From Chrysomallon squamiferum (lineage: Eukaryota > Mollusca > Gastropoda > Neomphalida > Peltospiridae), in contig CM022678.1 of NCBI GenBank assembly GCA_012295275.1, positions 3,944,718 through 3,997,217 on the forward strand: a DNA stretch of 52,500 nucleotides, in the 5' to 3' direction. This document shows, one piece after another, positions 1 through 11,685 of this stretch (the stretch's first letter is position 1; each line of letters opens with the position of its first letter). Under the pieces are notes generated by a model. That model was not told the DNA's origin and did no database searches. It saw only the letters and a list, made by a program, of their open reading frames with translations. The position numbers and the translations under genes are program-made.

Positions 1-580
1 TATTCCATTTTGTTTCATACTCAAACACAGACCATAGCAACAAAAAACCAAACAAATTACTTACAAATGATAAAAGTTCAAATACTGTTATATTTCAAAA
101 CTTTCTTCGCTATCTAAATAACAAACCAACCGATTTCAAGCAGCTATCTAAATATTACGCAATTACACCAGTCTTTCGTAACAACTGTCAGCGTGCAAGC
201 CGTGATTTGTGCACTGTTATGTGCAAATAGCCGAGGTTAATAAGCTGGTTATTTATTGCAATTATTAACACTACATCAGTGTCGCGAATGAGTAATTAGC
301 GAAATGACACCGAGCTTTTTATACCTCAGAATATACATAATAGTCATATACACATACATACACGTACATAAATACATACATACACACATATGTACAAATA
401 AATAAACGAATAATTAAATAATTAAATAAATAAATAAATATTAAACAGAAGTCACGACTGACAACCTCTGTTGTATTTCTGTCGTGACGTCAATAATGAA
501 ACTTCCATTACGTTGCCATAGTGACGTCATGGCTGTGTTTAGGCTGCAGCAACGTGACTGATTTAGTAACAGTGTGAGTA

Positions 581-582
<2 letters not shown>

Positions 583-673
<91 letters not shown>
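583..673. repeat. (AG)n microsatellite
   Basis: Uninterrupted AG dinucleotide run of about 90 bases. It follows two palindromic CRE-type sites within 100 bases to its left. An 88-codon open frame on the minus strand is just this run read as Leu-Ser repeats. Confidence 0.97.
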
Positions 674-677
<4 letters not shown>

Positions 678-1776
678 TATAACACGCACTACTTGCATCC
701 TAGTCATGCTGTCTTCTGTATTCTCAAACGTATACTAACTTTGCTTGTTTCGTCTTATTAATTACTAAAAGAAAACAAAAATCAATCAGCCTAAACAGTA
801 GATTTTCTAACAGTAAATATTTAAGGCATTCAGACTGTATTAAGCATGCAATTTACAGAATAGATTAAACATGAAATAGCAAACACTGATAATTTTGTTT
901 CACCCACATAATAATAATAAATTTAAAAAAAGAAATTAAAAAATTTAAAATGAAAGAAAACAACAACAACAAAAAAAAAACCAAGATATTTTAGCGTAAT
1001 AAAATTACAATCTTCCATTAACTTAATATTCTGCCAAGCGTCAGTCTCAATTAACTTAATTTACATTAACAACATCCCTAGTTTTTTTTTTTTTAGACTA
1101 AACTTCTTTATTTAATGTGACATGTGCTTCAAGGTGAATATGACATTTTTTTTTTTTTTGAACTGTTGTCAAAAGGAATACGTGAAAATATTACACCCGA
1201 TCTCAAATATCGGGACAAAAAAAACTAGAATCGAGATTAAACTGAATCCACACTGGACTGAGTCAGTGACCCAGTGAACAACTCCCCCACTCCCCGACAC
1301 CCACCCACCTACCCGGATTTTCTATTCTTTATATTTTTTTTTTTTTTTTTTTTTTTTCAAATTTGATAAATAGTACAACGCTTAGAGCTAAATAATGATC
1401 ACGTGACAGGTTTTTTTTTGTATTTCGTAATTTGATACATTGTCACGCGGTTGTCGCAGTGAAATACAAAGGGACATCACTTTAGGATATTGTCATAAAG
1501 AATTTAGAAAAGTGAGGCTCGGGTTTCTGTATGAGGTAACGACACAATAGCAGCTGCTTGTCGTGCTTAATTTTTAAACACTGTTCGTAGGATGGGAGAT
1601 TATCTTTTTTTACTGTTGAGACGAGTTTTGTAACGAATAGGTTTCACCTCTGTGTGTCCTTTAAGGGACAAAGAGAGAGAGAGAAAAGAAATATATATGT
1701 CTATAATGTATAATATACATTATAGAAATGAAACAAAGAAAAAGATAATTTTATCAAGTTGTATTGTCATAGGAGT

Positions 1777-1792
1777 TTGATAAATAAACAAA

Positions 1793-1831
<39 letters not shown>

Positions 1832-1833
1832 AT
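1777..1833. repeat. (AAAT)n microsatellite
   Basis: Tandem TAAA tetranucleotides, about 13 copies, with one imperfect unit near the left end. Confidence 0.95.
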
Positions 1834-1970
1834 ATTAAAAATATCCACCGTAATAGAGAAACAAAGAAACTGAAATAATAACGAGAACAAATAAATTTAT
1901 CAAACAGCTGGAAACAAAATATGTAGATATCTGTTTTGACTGTGTACCGTCAATGTCTGTGACAATTTGA

Positions 1971-2085
1971 GAGTGAGTGTGCGTGTGTGTGTGTTCTTAG
2001 TGGATGTGTGTGTATGTGTGTGTGTGTATGCGTGTGTGTGTATTTTGAGTGGGATGTGTTTGTCAGTTGGTACGAGGGTTTATGT
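1971..2085. repeat. Imperfect (GT)n tract
   Basis: GT-rich stretch interrupted by GTAT, GTGGAT and similar units. It is a degenerate version of the TG arrays found elsewhere in the window. Confidence 0.8.
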
Positions 2086-2966
2086 GGGGTGTAAGAGAGA
2101 GCGATAAATTAAAATGAAGAAAATAAAGAGACGTACACCTACACGTTTTTTTTTTTTTTGCTTTAAAGAAAAATAATAAACTGCAGACTGAAATTATTTT
2201 GTTTCTTCTCGTAATCGCTGTCACTCCTAACCTTCATCTCAGTGCGAATAATATTCTGAATTTTATTTTAGTTAACATGTATAAAAAGAATATTCAACAT
2301 TTAACTGAATTAATAGAAATAAACATAAGAGGATTTGTATGCCATATTTACTAAGATAAGCGAATTTAATATACTGTGCTGATGTGCGTAAGATCTTTGC
2401 TTTCTTTCTTGTTTTGTTTTTTTATTTATTTTTTCCACCATGACGTCGGCATTTTCTTTCTTTCTTTGTTTCTTTTTGTTTTGTTTTTAAATTTTATTAT
2501 TTTTTTTAAAACTGCATCTATTTTTATAAAGAATCGTGATGGAAAACATGTATTTACAGTCAGCTTTATATATATATATATATATCAGCTCACCTAACAA
2601 AATAATTTTACAACAAATCTAAATAGTTGTTACGCATGTATCTGGGCAAACAACACGATTTCTAATCACCTCATATTTTATTATAGGATAAATCAGTGCT
2701 ATTTATAGAAAGTAATTTTACGGAAATTGGGTAAGGGGATTTCTAGTTTCTGTCGTAGATGAAACTGTCTAATCTATATTTAGCCATTATGTCAGTTTTC
2801 GAAATTTATATCTGTATACATAGAATGTCGTTGTTAATTATAGTAACATTAGTAACAATGCCGTGGTTTAAACTGATACACATCGGGGAGAAATCGACTG
2901 TTATCCTATCCTAGCTTTAATGTTTATTGTGTGTGTGTATTATACGTCTGTGTAAGTGTATTTACG

Positions 2967-2970
<4 letters not shown>

Positions 2971-3039
<69 letters not shown>
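2971..3039. repeat. (TA)n microsatellite
   Basis: About 35 perfect TA units followed by a TGTATGTATA-like degenerate tail. The three overlapping Tyr-Ile open frames here are translations of it. Confidence 0.97.
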
Positions 3040-3043
<4 letters not shown>

Positions 3044-3463
3044 ATGTATATATTTGTGTGCACACATACATTCACATACATACATATGTTCATATGTTAT
3101 GTATATATTTAATTATTCATTTATATATTTATGTATGTATATGAAATTCATTTACTGGAATGTCTGGGTGTAATTATATGTAAGTCGAATTTGATGACAG
3201 TCTGTATAATGTGTGTTTTTACCCTGATGATTTTAGCCAAACGATCTTTTTCCACTGCAGTAACTGAGATTTAAATTTGTTCATTCTTTTCCTCTCAGCT
3301 TGAAAATGAATTGGATGAGTTTTACATCTATATAGCATATTTCCTACACAGCTTGAGACACACTTAAGTTAAAAATATTCTGTTTTATATAATTTTTAAA
3401 CTGTTCTAATTTTTTTTTAATTTTTTTTTTTTTATTTTAAAGTTGCGAGAATCACGTGAACAT

Positions 3464-3495
<32 letters not shown>

Positions 3496-3959
3496 GCTCA
3501 GATCATTCACTCCAGGAATGTACGTAATAAGTTAAATAAATGCCATAACTAAAACGGTTCCTTCCAAAGTTAACAGTTTTCGAGGCGTGCCAGGACCAAT
3601 TATCCGATAAACGCGCGTTTCCGTTGATGATGGATGGATGACCTGTTTCCGACGTAGCCCAGTTCCCATTCATGTGTTCAGAATCGATGAAAGTTACATA
3701 ATATCTTTATCTTTGTCTAAAAAATGACAAATTAAAAATTCGGTGAGGAGCTACCCCATCCCACAAAATTCTGTGACGTGTTCTTTAAATAAAGGAAAAT
3801 AACTGTTATATATTGGTTATAATAATAACCACAAAACAACAGTAAACATAATAAAAAAACAGACAAAGAAAAAACCCAAGAAAAAAACAAGAACAAAATA
3901 GAAAATACCATAATATTAAAAATAATAATAACAACATTAAAACAAATAAAATAACAAGA

Positions 3960-3960
<1 letters not shown>

Positions 3961-4010
<50 letters not shown>
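3961..4010. repeat. (AAT)n microsatellite
   Basis: About 16 AAT units inside a longer A/AAC-rich stretch (about 3820-4140). The minus-strand open frames of up to 120 codons here are low-complexity Ile/Leu/Tyr/Phe read-through. Confidence 0.95.
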
Positions 4011-4011
<1 letters not shown>

Positions 4012-4925
4012 TAACAAAAAAAATAAAAAAAAAAAACAACCGTAGAGTAACAATAAAACAAATTGGTAACGACAACAATTACAATTACAACCACAGCAAT
4101 AACAACAACTACAAAACAACAACAATAAACAAGAAGAGACTGAAATTAACTACACACGCTTTGTTAAAAACGTGTGAATACTTCTGTAGTGCACCGTCAC
4201 TAACCAACCACTTCTGAGCTGTAACTCAGAACTTAATGAACTTTACATTTCAGTCACCTTGTTTACGTCAAAAAAAAAAATATATATCCCACCCGATCTA
4301 CTCGGTATACAAACCATAAACACACACAGAGAGATATAAAATATACAATCTAAAAAAAAAAAAAAAACTCCATTCTTCTGTGGTAGGGACAGTCTTTTGT
4401 GATCGTGTAAACTAAGATATCGTCGTGGTAGTCGGACAAACATTATCGCTGAATCATGCTTGAAAAAAAAAAAAAAAAAAAAAATTTATTTTAAAATATC
4501 TACGTCTTATGACATGACCACAGACGTAAACTTCTGGACCGTAAACTCCGAAACGCCAGATGTCTTTTGTTGCCAAACTAATCCCAGCACGCAAAGGGTT
4601 AAACAAGTAAGATTCGGTAACAGATCTCTCTCTATGTTACCTCACGTAACCGATGAAATGACGTAAAGGTTCAAGAAATTAAATACCCCCGGGGAGGGGG
4701 GCGGGGCGGCGGAGAGAAATGGGTGGAGACTGTTGGGAGAGAAAGATAGCAGAAGGCTCCCAGCGGGGTGTTTGACAGTGAACTTATAATTATCTAAGTC
4801 ACGTTTTAGATAAGTAGTAATTACTGTTTCGGGTTGTCACTGATTTAATTAAGTGACAATGTGTGTGAGAGAAACGTATTTAGAATTATCAGCAGCTGCA
4901 GAAATGTAGCTTTTGTTTACTGCAC

Positions 4926-4998
<73 letters not shown>
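4926..4998. repeat. (TG)n microsatellite
   Basis: About 36 perfect TG units flanked by poly(T) runs at 5033-5074. Confidence 0.97.
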
Positions 4999-5410
4999 GA
5001 ATAAATGAAAAATAAAAACTGTTGGAAATTCAATTTTTTTTTTTTCAATTTTTTTGAAATTTTTTTTTTTTTTTGTAAATTGATGACGTGCGAGAAAAGA
5101 AAACAGTTTACCCTCAACTAACAGCAATAAAACGCCTTCACATAAAAACATACAAACACACACAGACACAGAGAAGTCGTGGGCTAGAGTCGAATATAAA
5201 ACAGCTCAATGGATGTACTAAAGTGAATCGATCTCATGGCCTGTATTTGTCAGATAAGCACGTTACAGTCTACCCACGTCTGTGCGAACAGAACATCTCT
5301 AAAAACATTTCTTTGTACACTGTCTAGCTGTCACTTTACTGTTCAGGATGACCTGTTACCCTTAATATCAAAGTGGTACACTAACGTAATGTTGAAATAA
5401 AGTATCTGGA

Positions 5411-5590
5411 CAACAACAACAACAACAACATCATACTACTACTACTACTGCTACTACTACTACTACTACTACTACTACAACAACTACTACTACTAATAAT
5501 AATAATAACAACAGCGTGGTACAATAATAAAAATGTTGATATAAAAGTATCTGGACAGCAACAACGACAACAACAACAACAACAACGACA
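5411..5590. repeat. Compound trinucleotide tract (AAC/ACT)n
   Basis: Two blocks of CAA/ACT triplets separated by about 60 bases that include a repeated 'tatctggacA' phrase (5402 and 5549), so the tract and its left flank look locally duplicated. Confidence 0.85.
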
Positions 5591-5654
5591 GCAAAATTAG
5601 TAATAAAGAATAAATAAGCCACTAACAGAGTAAATAAATAAAGTCAAAGATATA

Positions 5655-5745
5655 TTTAGACTACGAGGCACACTTAAGCATTCTGTCTGAGGCTTTCATG
5701 GGCAGCGGAGCGATTCGAACCTGTGACCCAATGCACCTGAAGTAA
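5655..5745 (-). repeat. Possible tRNA-derived SINE fragment
   Basis: On the minus strand there is a good Pol III B-box-like sequence (GGTTCGAATC, about 5711-5720) preceded by GGGTCACA and followed by CGCTCCGCTGCCC, as in the T-arm region of a tRNA. The remainder is not foldable by eye into a full tRNA and no clear A box is seen. A tRNA-derived SINE remnant is the simplest reading; chance similarity is not excluded. Confidence 0.35.
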
Positions 5746-6064
5746 TCGCTTTTTTGCGTTGCGTTTAACTTCTGTTTAGATATATTTACGTCGACATGTC
5801 CTAGCACGCATACAGGTGATATCCATGCTTTCTGATTAATTGTAGTCTGTCGTACCTTTAACTACCTCATAAATTGACGTGTTTGAATTTATCAGCTGGA
5901 CATGATCGTAAAATCTGGTTTAATCTTGTCTTCGTCTTTATGTTTTCATTTATTTTCAGAGACGTTATCGTTATTTTCTCTTATTATTGTTCTCGTTCTT
6001 TTTTTTCCTTCTTACTGCGGGTGTTATTTTTGTAGTTATTGCATTGCTATTATATTGGAAGTCC

Positions 6065-6171
6065 AGTAGTTTTATTACTACTACTACTACTACTACTGCT
6101 GTTGTTGTTGTTGTTGTTAATTATATTTTATTTTCCTTCGAATTATTATTTACAATAACTTATTGAAATGT

Positions 6172-6243
<72 letters not shown>
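6065..6243. repeat. (ACT)n, (GTT)n and (ATT)n trinucleotide tracts
   Basis: Short ACT and GTT blocks at about 6077-6118, then an uninterrupted ATT array of about 23 units at 6175-6243. Confidence 0.93.
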
Positions 6244-6560
6244 GCTTTTCATTTTGCATTATTTGTAAACTTTACGGTATTTCCTCATTTGTATGCGAAT
6301 TAAAACGCTAAATCTTGTACTGGACTTCTTGTGTCGACAGATAAAAAATACGCATCGACACAGAATACGTAATATAACGTTTATGTATACGATTATGTAA
6401 CAGAGAAAGTTAATACCAAGAGAAAGAAAATAATGATGGTAATTTCTACGAATTTACATTAAATGAAACTCCATCTGTAATACATGGTGTGAAATACGTT
6501 CAGTTAAGAAAACAAAGAAAGCAAATAGAAAAAACCTCGACTTCCGAAGAACGAAATACA

Positions 6561-6561
<1 letters not shown>

Positions 6562-6608
<47 letters not shown>
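6562..6608. repeat. (CT)n microsatellite
   Basis: About 23 CT units followed by a GT/ATGT-rich degenerate tail to about 6740. Confidence 0.95.
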
Positions 6609-6613
<5 letters not shown>

Positions 6614-7349
6614 CTTGTATATTTGTGTGTAAATATATATGTATCTGTGTATGTATGTATATATTTATGTTTGCATTTGTGCATATATGAAGCATATCTT
6701 TATCTGCTGTATGCATGTATGTAATTATGTACAAAGTAGGTATGCATATATGAATTATGCATTTGTAGCCCATTCTACCAGTTTCATTCAATTTTCTATT
6801 CTAAAACATTAACACAGAGAGATTGTTCTGTCCAGAAAACTTTCTAATAATGTGTGTGCAAATCATTTATTTTGCACCGAGCTTCACATTTATAGCACAG
6901 GTTAAATAATGAAATGTCAAAAGCATTACACACCGGTATTCCACCCTGTTTAATAAAATTACCTTTATTTGCCAGTCGTGCAGAGCAGAAAATCACGTAC
7001 AGGGAGATAAGCAAACCCAATTATATATACATGCCGTGTTATATAAACAGTCATACGTCATGTTACATACACAGAGCAAGTTAAGAATTCTTAAGGGTTT
7101 TTTTTAATATATTTTTTGTATTCTTATTTGTGGTTAACGTCAGGAAGTGTGTTAATGTACGCGAGCGGTTTTAATTAGCTGACAGGCAGCATGGCTTGTT
7201 TCACTCTGGCTGCTTTCCAGTGACGTGAAGTGTGTAAAATAGTGAGCAGAATAAATAATAATATCTGGATGTTACGTAAAGGATAACTGGAAGAAATGGT
7301 TGTAAATGTATATAAAGGAAAGTATTTGTTTGTGTATGTGTAATTAAAT

Positions 7350-7367
7350 TTGTTATGTGTGTGTGTA

Positions 7368-7409
<42 letters not shown>
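7350..7409. repeat. Compound (GT)n(GA)n microsatellite
   Basis: Imperfect GT units run directly into about 16 GA units. The same GT-to-GA junction recurs at 10211-10269 and 14947-15012. Confidence 0.92.
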
Positions 7410-7411
<2 letters not shown>

Positions 7412-7555
7412 AGGAAGAGAATAGGTCGTATATATAAATTTTAAGTGTTCTTACGAATGATTTTATTTGCGACTGAATATACAGCGTGTGTGTTCGTATT
7501 TTTTTCGTTATGGTAAAATAATATACATGTGTCTTTAAATGTCCTTCAGGATAAC

Positions 7556-7557
<2 letters not shown>

Positions 7558-7585
<28 letters not shown>
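7558..7585. repeat. (GT)n microsatellite
   Basis: About 14 GT units. Confidence 0.9.
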
Positions 7586-7586
<1 letters not shown>

Positions 7587-9717
7587 TCATGAATATAATT
7601 TCATTTTTGTTTTATTATAGTGTTTGTGTCTTAATACTCTTTGTAACAACAAGAAACAAACAAACTACGATCTTCCGTCTGAATTTTTTTTGTTTAAATA
7701 ACAATGTCAATACTGTTTCCCGCAACAACAAGATAACAGTAACACTGTTAAAACATATTTAAAAAAAATATATATCGTGAGGGGAATAAATTAATTGATT
7801 TTTAAAAATAGCGATCACACCGCGGGCTGTGGCGAGAGTTTCCGGCGTCACAGACACTCAGCTGTTCCAATACGTCAGTCAGCGTGACACGTTACGAAAA
7901 ACGTTAGCGGCGATAAAATAATAATTAAGTCCATTAACGACACGTTAACAAAACGTAAAAACCCAAAACACCGCCAACTGCCTGCGAGGAAAAAAAAAAA
8001 AAAAAAAAAAAACCTTGATGGATTGTTTTTGTCGCAGCGCCAGACACCAGAGTAGACTTGTTACGAAAACGTAGCCGAAGCAGTAAATAAACATTATTTA
8101 ATCTTTCTGATGTGCGTAACAGATAAAAGAAAAACCAGTGGAACCGAATAACAGTAAATCACAGATCTTTTGTTCGTTTTGCGACGAAATCTCGTTGGCG
8201 CGAGATTTGTGGCAGCGGGTTGTGTGATTTAAGTTCCGGTCATTGACTCGTTAACTGTTTTAGTGCCATAAAGACTGCAATTTGTTACAGCGTTAAAATG
8301 CCGGCTGGGAATTAAAAGAATTAGCTTAATCTGTGCTAGGAAAATTCCCGCTTTTATTTCCCGTTATTAATCAAGATGAACGGTGTGATAGCGACATCTG
8401 GACTCTATCACATGACCTCCAATAATAATAGACCAGTGTCTCAGACGAGCATCCAGACTCTCTTTTCCTTTCTCTTTATCTTTCTGTCTCTCTGTCTGCC
8501 TCGCTTCCTTCTTCTTCTTCTTCTTTTTCTTTCGTAGATATGGGAATGTATTTATTATAGTTCAGCTATTTCGTAAGAAAAAGAACCTTTAAGTATAACA
8601 GTGACATTATTTCAGGAGCGTAATAGAATTCACGATCACCACTCAGTCTGGCTGTTTGCCTCAAAGACAGAGGCTTATGTTTTTTTACTGCCTATGGGAA
8701 GGTGGAGATAAAAGATTCCTTGCTGCTAATAGAAAATGGTAGTAGCCACTGTTTGACTGTAACATACTGATTTTATCATTATCTGTTTTGTTGTTCAGAC
8801 CATGCATACATCAATTACATGTAGATTTAAAATACGTTTGAAATAAGACATTTCCTTCCTTCCTCTGGTGATAGTGATTAAAAAATGTGTTAATTATTTG
8901 CGTAACTTTTTCATGAAGCTGAAATAATATTCATACAATATATAAACCAGCGATCTACCGGATTTATTGCACTTTGAAGAATTCTTTGTTTAATCTTCTT
9001 CTTCTTCATCATCTTCTTATTCTTATTATTTATACTGTTTACAGAATTTAATCACAATATTTCACTTTCGTTTGCTTTTCTTTCCTTTTTTCTTTTTTCT
9101 ATCGTTCTTTTCTTTGTTATTATTATTTTTTCCCCACCTTCATTTCATACTTACTGGCAAATCTTATCAACTTTGCTGTTTTTACGTAGAACACAAAGAA
9201 CTTGAAACATAGACCATATGACGTCATTCGAGACATCTTCGCTTCGGGATAATGAAGCAAAACAATAATTCAATTATCCAGCTGATTTCTGTCGATTAAC
9301 AGAGAAAAAATAATAATGAGCATGTAAGATCATAAAAAAAGAGAAAAAGCAAGGAATGATTTTAATTAACGTGTCGTCTGCTTCGGCAATAATGAGACTC
9401 AGCGAGGCAATATCTAAAAAAATTCTTTAGGGACAATAATTAATCTGTTTCCGTCCTTGTCTTATTATTGTATGTTACATAGAAATGTTTCGGGTAATCT
9501 GCAGATGATGGATCAATACAACACAATTTTTGTTTTAAAGTATTTTCAGCCTTGGCTGTCTGTTTTCACTCAGTGATGTCGGGAAAAAACACACCACTGC
9601 TTGGATTTAAAATGTCATCTGCTATTTTTGCATAATCTTTTCCTTCATTTTCGTTTTTCTGTTTTCGATCTTTTTTTTTTTTTTTTTTTTTTCTGTTTCT
9701 GTTCTTTCTGTTGCTGC

Positions 9718-9880
9718 CACAACATTATTATTATTATTATTCTTAGTAGTAGTATTATTAGTATTATTATTGTTGTTGTTGTTAGACTTATTGTTGTTCT
9801 TATTGTTTTTGTTGTTGTTGTTGTTGTTCTTCTTCTTCTTCTTCTTCTTTCTTATTATTATTATTGTTATTACTGTTCCA
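9718..9880. repeat. Trinucleotide tract (ATT, GTT, CTT)n abutting a splice acceptor
   Basis: Blocks of ATT/AGT, then GTT, then CTT, then ATT triplets run up to the acceptor at 9879-9881. The CTT block supplies a long pyrimidine tract about 35-55 bases upstream of the exon. Confidence 0.9.
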
Positions 9881-9881
9881 G

Positions 9882-10212
9882 GAGGGCATGCGAGCACAAG
9901 ACAAGCTGTTAATGTCTCAGCTGCAGAGGTGCAGAGAAACGATCGACAGTCTGAAACAACAGAGGAGCTGCTGGGAAGACGGGTCCGAGTACGGCGACTT
10001 GGACGAAGAAGAAGAAGAGCACTGGGAAGATTGGGAAATAGCGGGTAAAATTTCCTTTTAGAAGCAGATAGAAAGATACATAGATAGATAGACAGAGAAA
10101 GATATATATATATATATATAAAGAGAGAGAGAGACAGTGTTTGTGAGAGAGAGAAAGAAATAGAGATATAAAGTGCTTGTATGTCAGAGAGAGAGAAAGA
10201 AAAAAAGTAAGA

Positions 10213-10309
<97 letters not shown>

Positions 10310-11685
10310 GAACGAAATTGTGTAAATTCTTCCTGACGTCTTGAAACTGCAAAACTCTTCAAACTCTCGAAACTGCGACTTAAAATAGCAAGTGCAGAGG
10401 CCAGCTTCCAGAGAGATCCAAGGAAATATTTTAATTAGATCAAATCATCAGAACGAAGAACTGGAGAGTTTATTCGGTCTACGGAGTTTAAAATTGGCTC
10501 CTGTTTCCTCTTTGACTTGTTTGATATTCAGAGACGTAGAGGGTAATTCACAGACCTGTTAAGACACTAATGCGATTTTAAATTAACGTACTTGTCTAGT
10601 TTGAAGACAGCAGTTAACTTGCTTGTTGTTGAATCCAGTCACGTTCCTACTTTTTTTTTTCCAGAAACGTCTATGTATATATGTGTGTGGATGTATTTGT
10701 ATGTATGTTTCTATTTATTTTGTGTGCGTGTGCTTGTGTGTGTCTGTCTGTGTGTGTGAGTGTGTGTGTATGTGTGTTGTACGTAGATCATTCTGTAGCC
10801 AGCACATTAAAGGTAGAGGCTAATATTTCAACACTGAATTCAATCACTCTAAAACATTCTCTTGCGAGTTAATTTATTATAAATTTATATGACGAACACC
10901 AGGCGCAAAAACAGTAGGATCTAAAACATTGCTCGTTAATTGAAAAGATACATTTTTTCATGAGGTATATGTGTATTTATATACGACTGTATGCACGTAC
11001 GTATGTGTACGTACATATATATTTATTATGTATTATGTGTGCATGTATGTATGCATGTATAGGTATCTGTATGTATATGTACATGTGTGTGTGTGTGTGT
11101 GTTTGTGTTTCTGCTGTGTTCATGTGTGTTTTTTTGTTTGTTTTTTTAAATGTCAGTTCCTTGGCACTCCTAAATACATCTGCTGAATATGATGTAATTA
11201 AGACTGGAGTGGTTTTAAGTGCAGTTCTGTTTCGTATCAAGGTATTTTCTCATTTTTACAAATCAGTTACCATTTTTTTTTTTTTTTTTTTTTTTTTTTC
11301 AGAGTACGAAAGAAAATATGCAGAGAATCCTGAATTTTCTTTAGAGAGTGAAGAAGTCAGAGAAAAGCTCAGCAGAGACAGTTCAGAGACGAGCAACAGT
11401 CGAAACAGTCGCGATCACGTGCACGCGCACGCGCAGAGCTGCGGCTCTAGCAGCGACGACGGCAGGAGTAACCCCACGGAGAGAGCGAACACCACGGAAA
11501 GACGTCGCACCGGAACCCAGTGCACGGACCGGATGTCTCGCAGGAGCCAATCGATGGAGAGCTCGTCGAGCAGTGGTGGGGGGTCGCTGTCGGAGAGGCG
11601 GGTGGCGAAGCAGTATTCGGAATCGTCTCCAAGCAGCTCAACGAAAGGTTTATACTTCAGACAGGACATAGAGGTGACTGTGTGA
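9882..11685 (+). CDS. C-terminal part of an unrecognised coiled-coil protein (two exons)
   Basis: Two exons join in frame: 9882-10044 (acceptor TTCCAG, donor GGTAAAA, ending in phase 1) and 11303-11685 (acceptor after a 28-T run, stop TGA at 11683). They encode 181 residues of a protein whose N-terminal part lies upstream. Visible order: a Gln/Leu/Arg-rich heptad-like stretch (MSQLQRCRETIDSLKQQ) suited to a coiled coil; an acidic patch with five consecutive Glu and three Trp; a charged EYERKYAENPEF segment; a long Ser/Arg-rich, probably disordered region with many possible phosphosites; and a C-terminus ending DIEVTV, which has the hydrophobic-X-hydrophobic form of a class II PDZ ligand. The exons are much richer in GC than the flanks (for example 11400-11600), which supports real coding sequence. 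I do not recognise the family. A cytoplasmic tail of a receptor or channel, or a scaffold protein, are both possible. Confidence 0.72.
10080..10310. repeat. Compound (GATA)(TA)(GA)n(GACA)n microsatellite
   Basis: Imperfect GATA, a short TA run, GT, then about 24 GA units (10222-10268) and about ten GACA units (10268-10308). The 246-codon minus-strand open frame across this block is a repeat translation. Confidence 0.95.
10801..10950. repeat. Interspersed repeat, copy 1
   Basis: Aligns colinearly with 14154-14310: shared words include CACATTA, GGTAGA, TAATATTT, AACATTCTCT, GAGTT, AGTA, and TGAAAAGATAC at the right end. Divergence is substantial, with small indels. It is probably an old transposable element or SINE body; no coding frame is seen. 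Confidence 0.6.

Larger units (their letters stand above)
1..9881. other. Non-coding repeat-rich sequence (upstream or 5' intron of the coiled-coil gene)
   Basis: I see no exon with conserved coding character here. The block holds microsatellites (listed separately), many poly(T)/poly(A) runs and a few stretches of ordinary complexity at about 180-310, 3560-3690, 4500-4790, 7790-8450 and 9190-9440. Open frames in it are translated simple repeats. Because the first supported exon at 9882 begins with an acceptor, at least the right part of this block is presumably an intron of that gene; how far left the intron reaches cannot be told. Confidence 0.6.
10045..11302 (+). other. Intron of the coiled-coil gene
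   Basis: Bounded by GGTAAAA donor and poly(T)-CAG acceptor. It contains a TA/GA/GACA compound microsatellite, GT-rich tracts at 10681-10775 and 11020-11110, and an interspersed repeat copy at about 10801-10950. Confidence 0.7.

Noticed and set aside
9622-10362. 246-codon minus-strand open frame
   Set aside because: It is a translation of GA, GACA, CTT, GTT and ATT repeats (Leu-Ser, Cys-Leu-Ser-Val, poly-Lys, poly-Asn) and lies antisense to a spliced exon.
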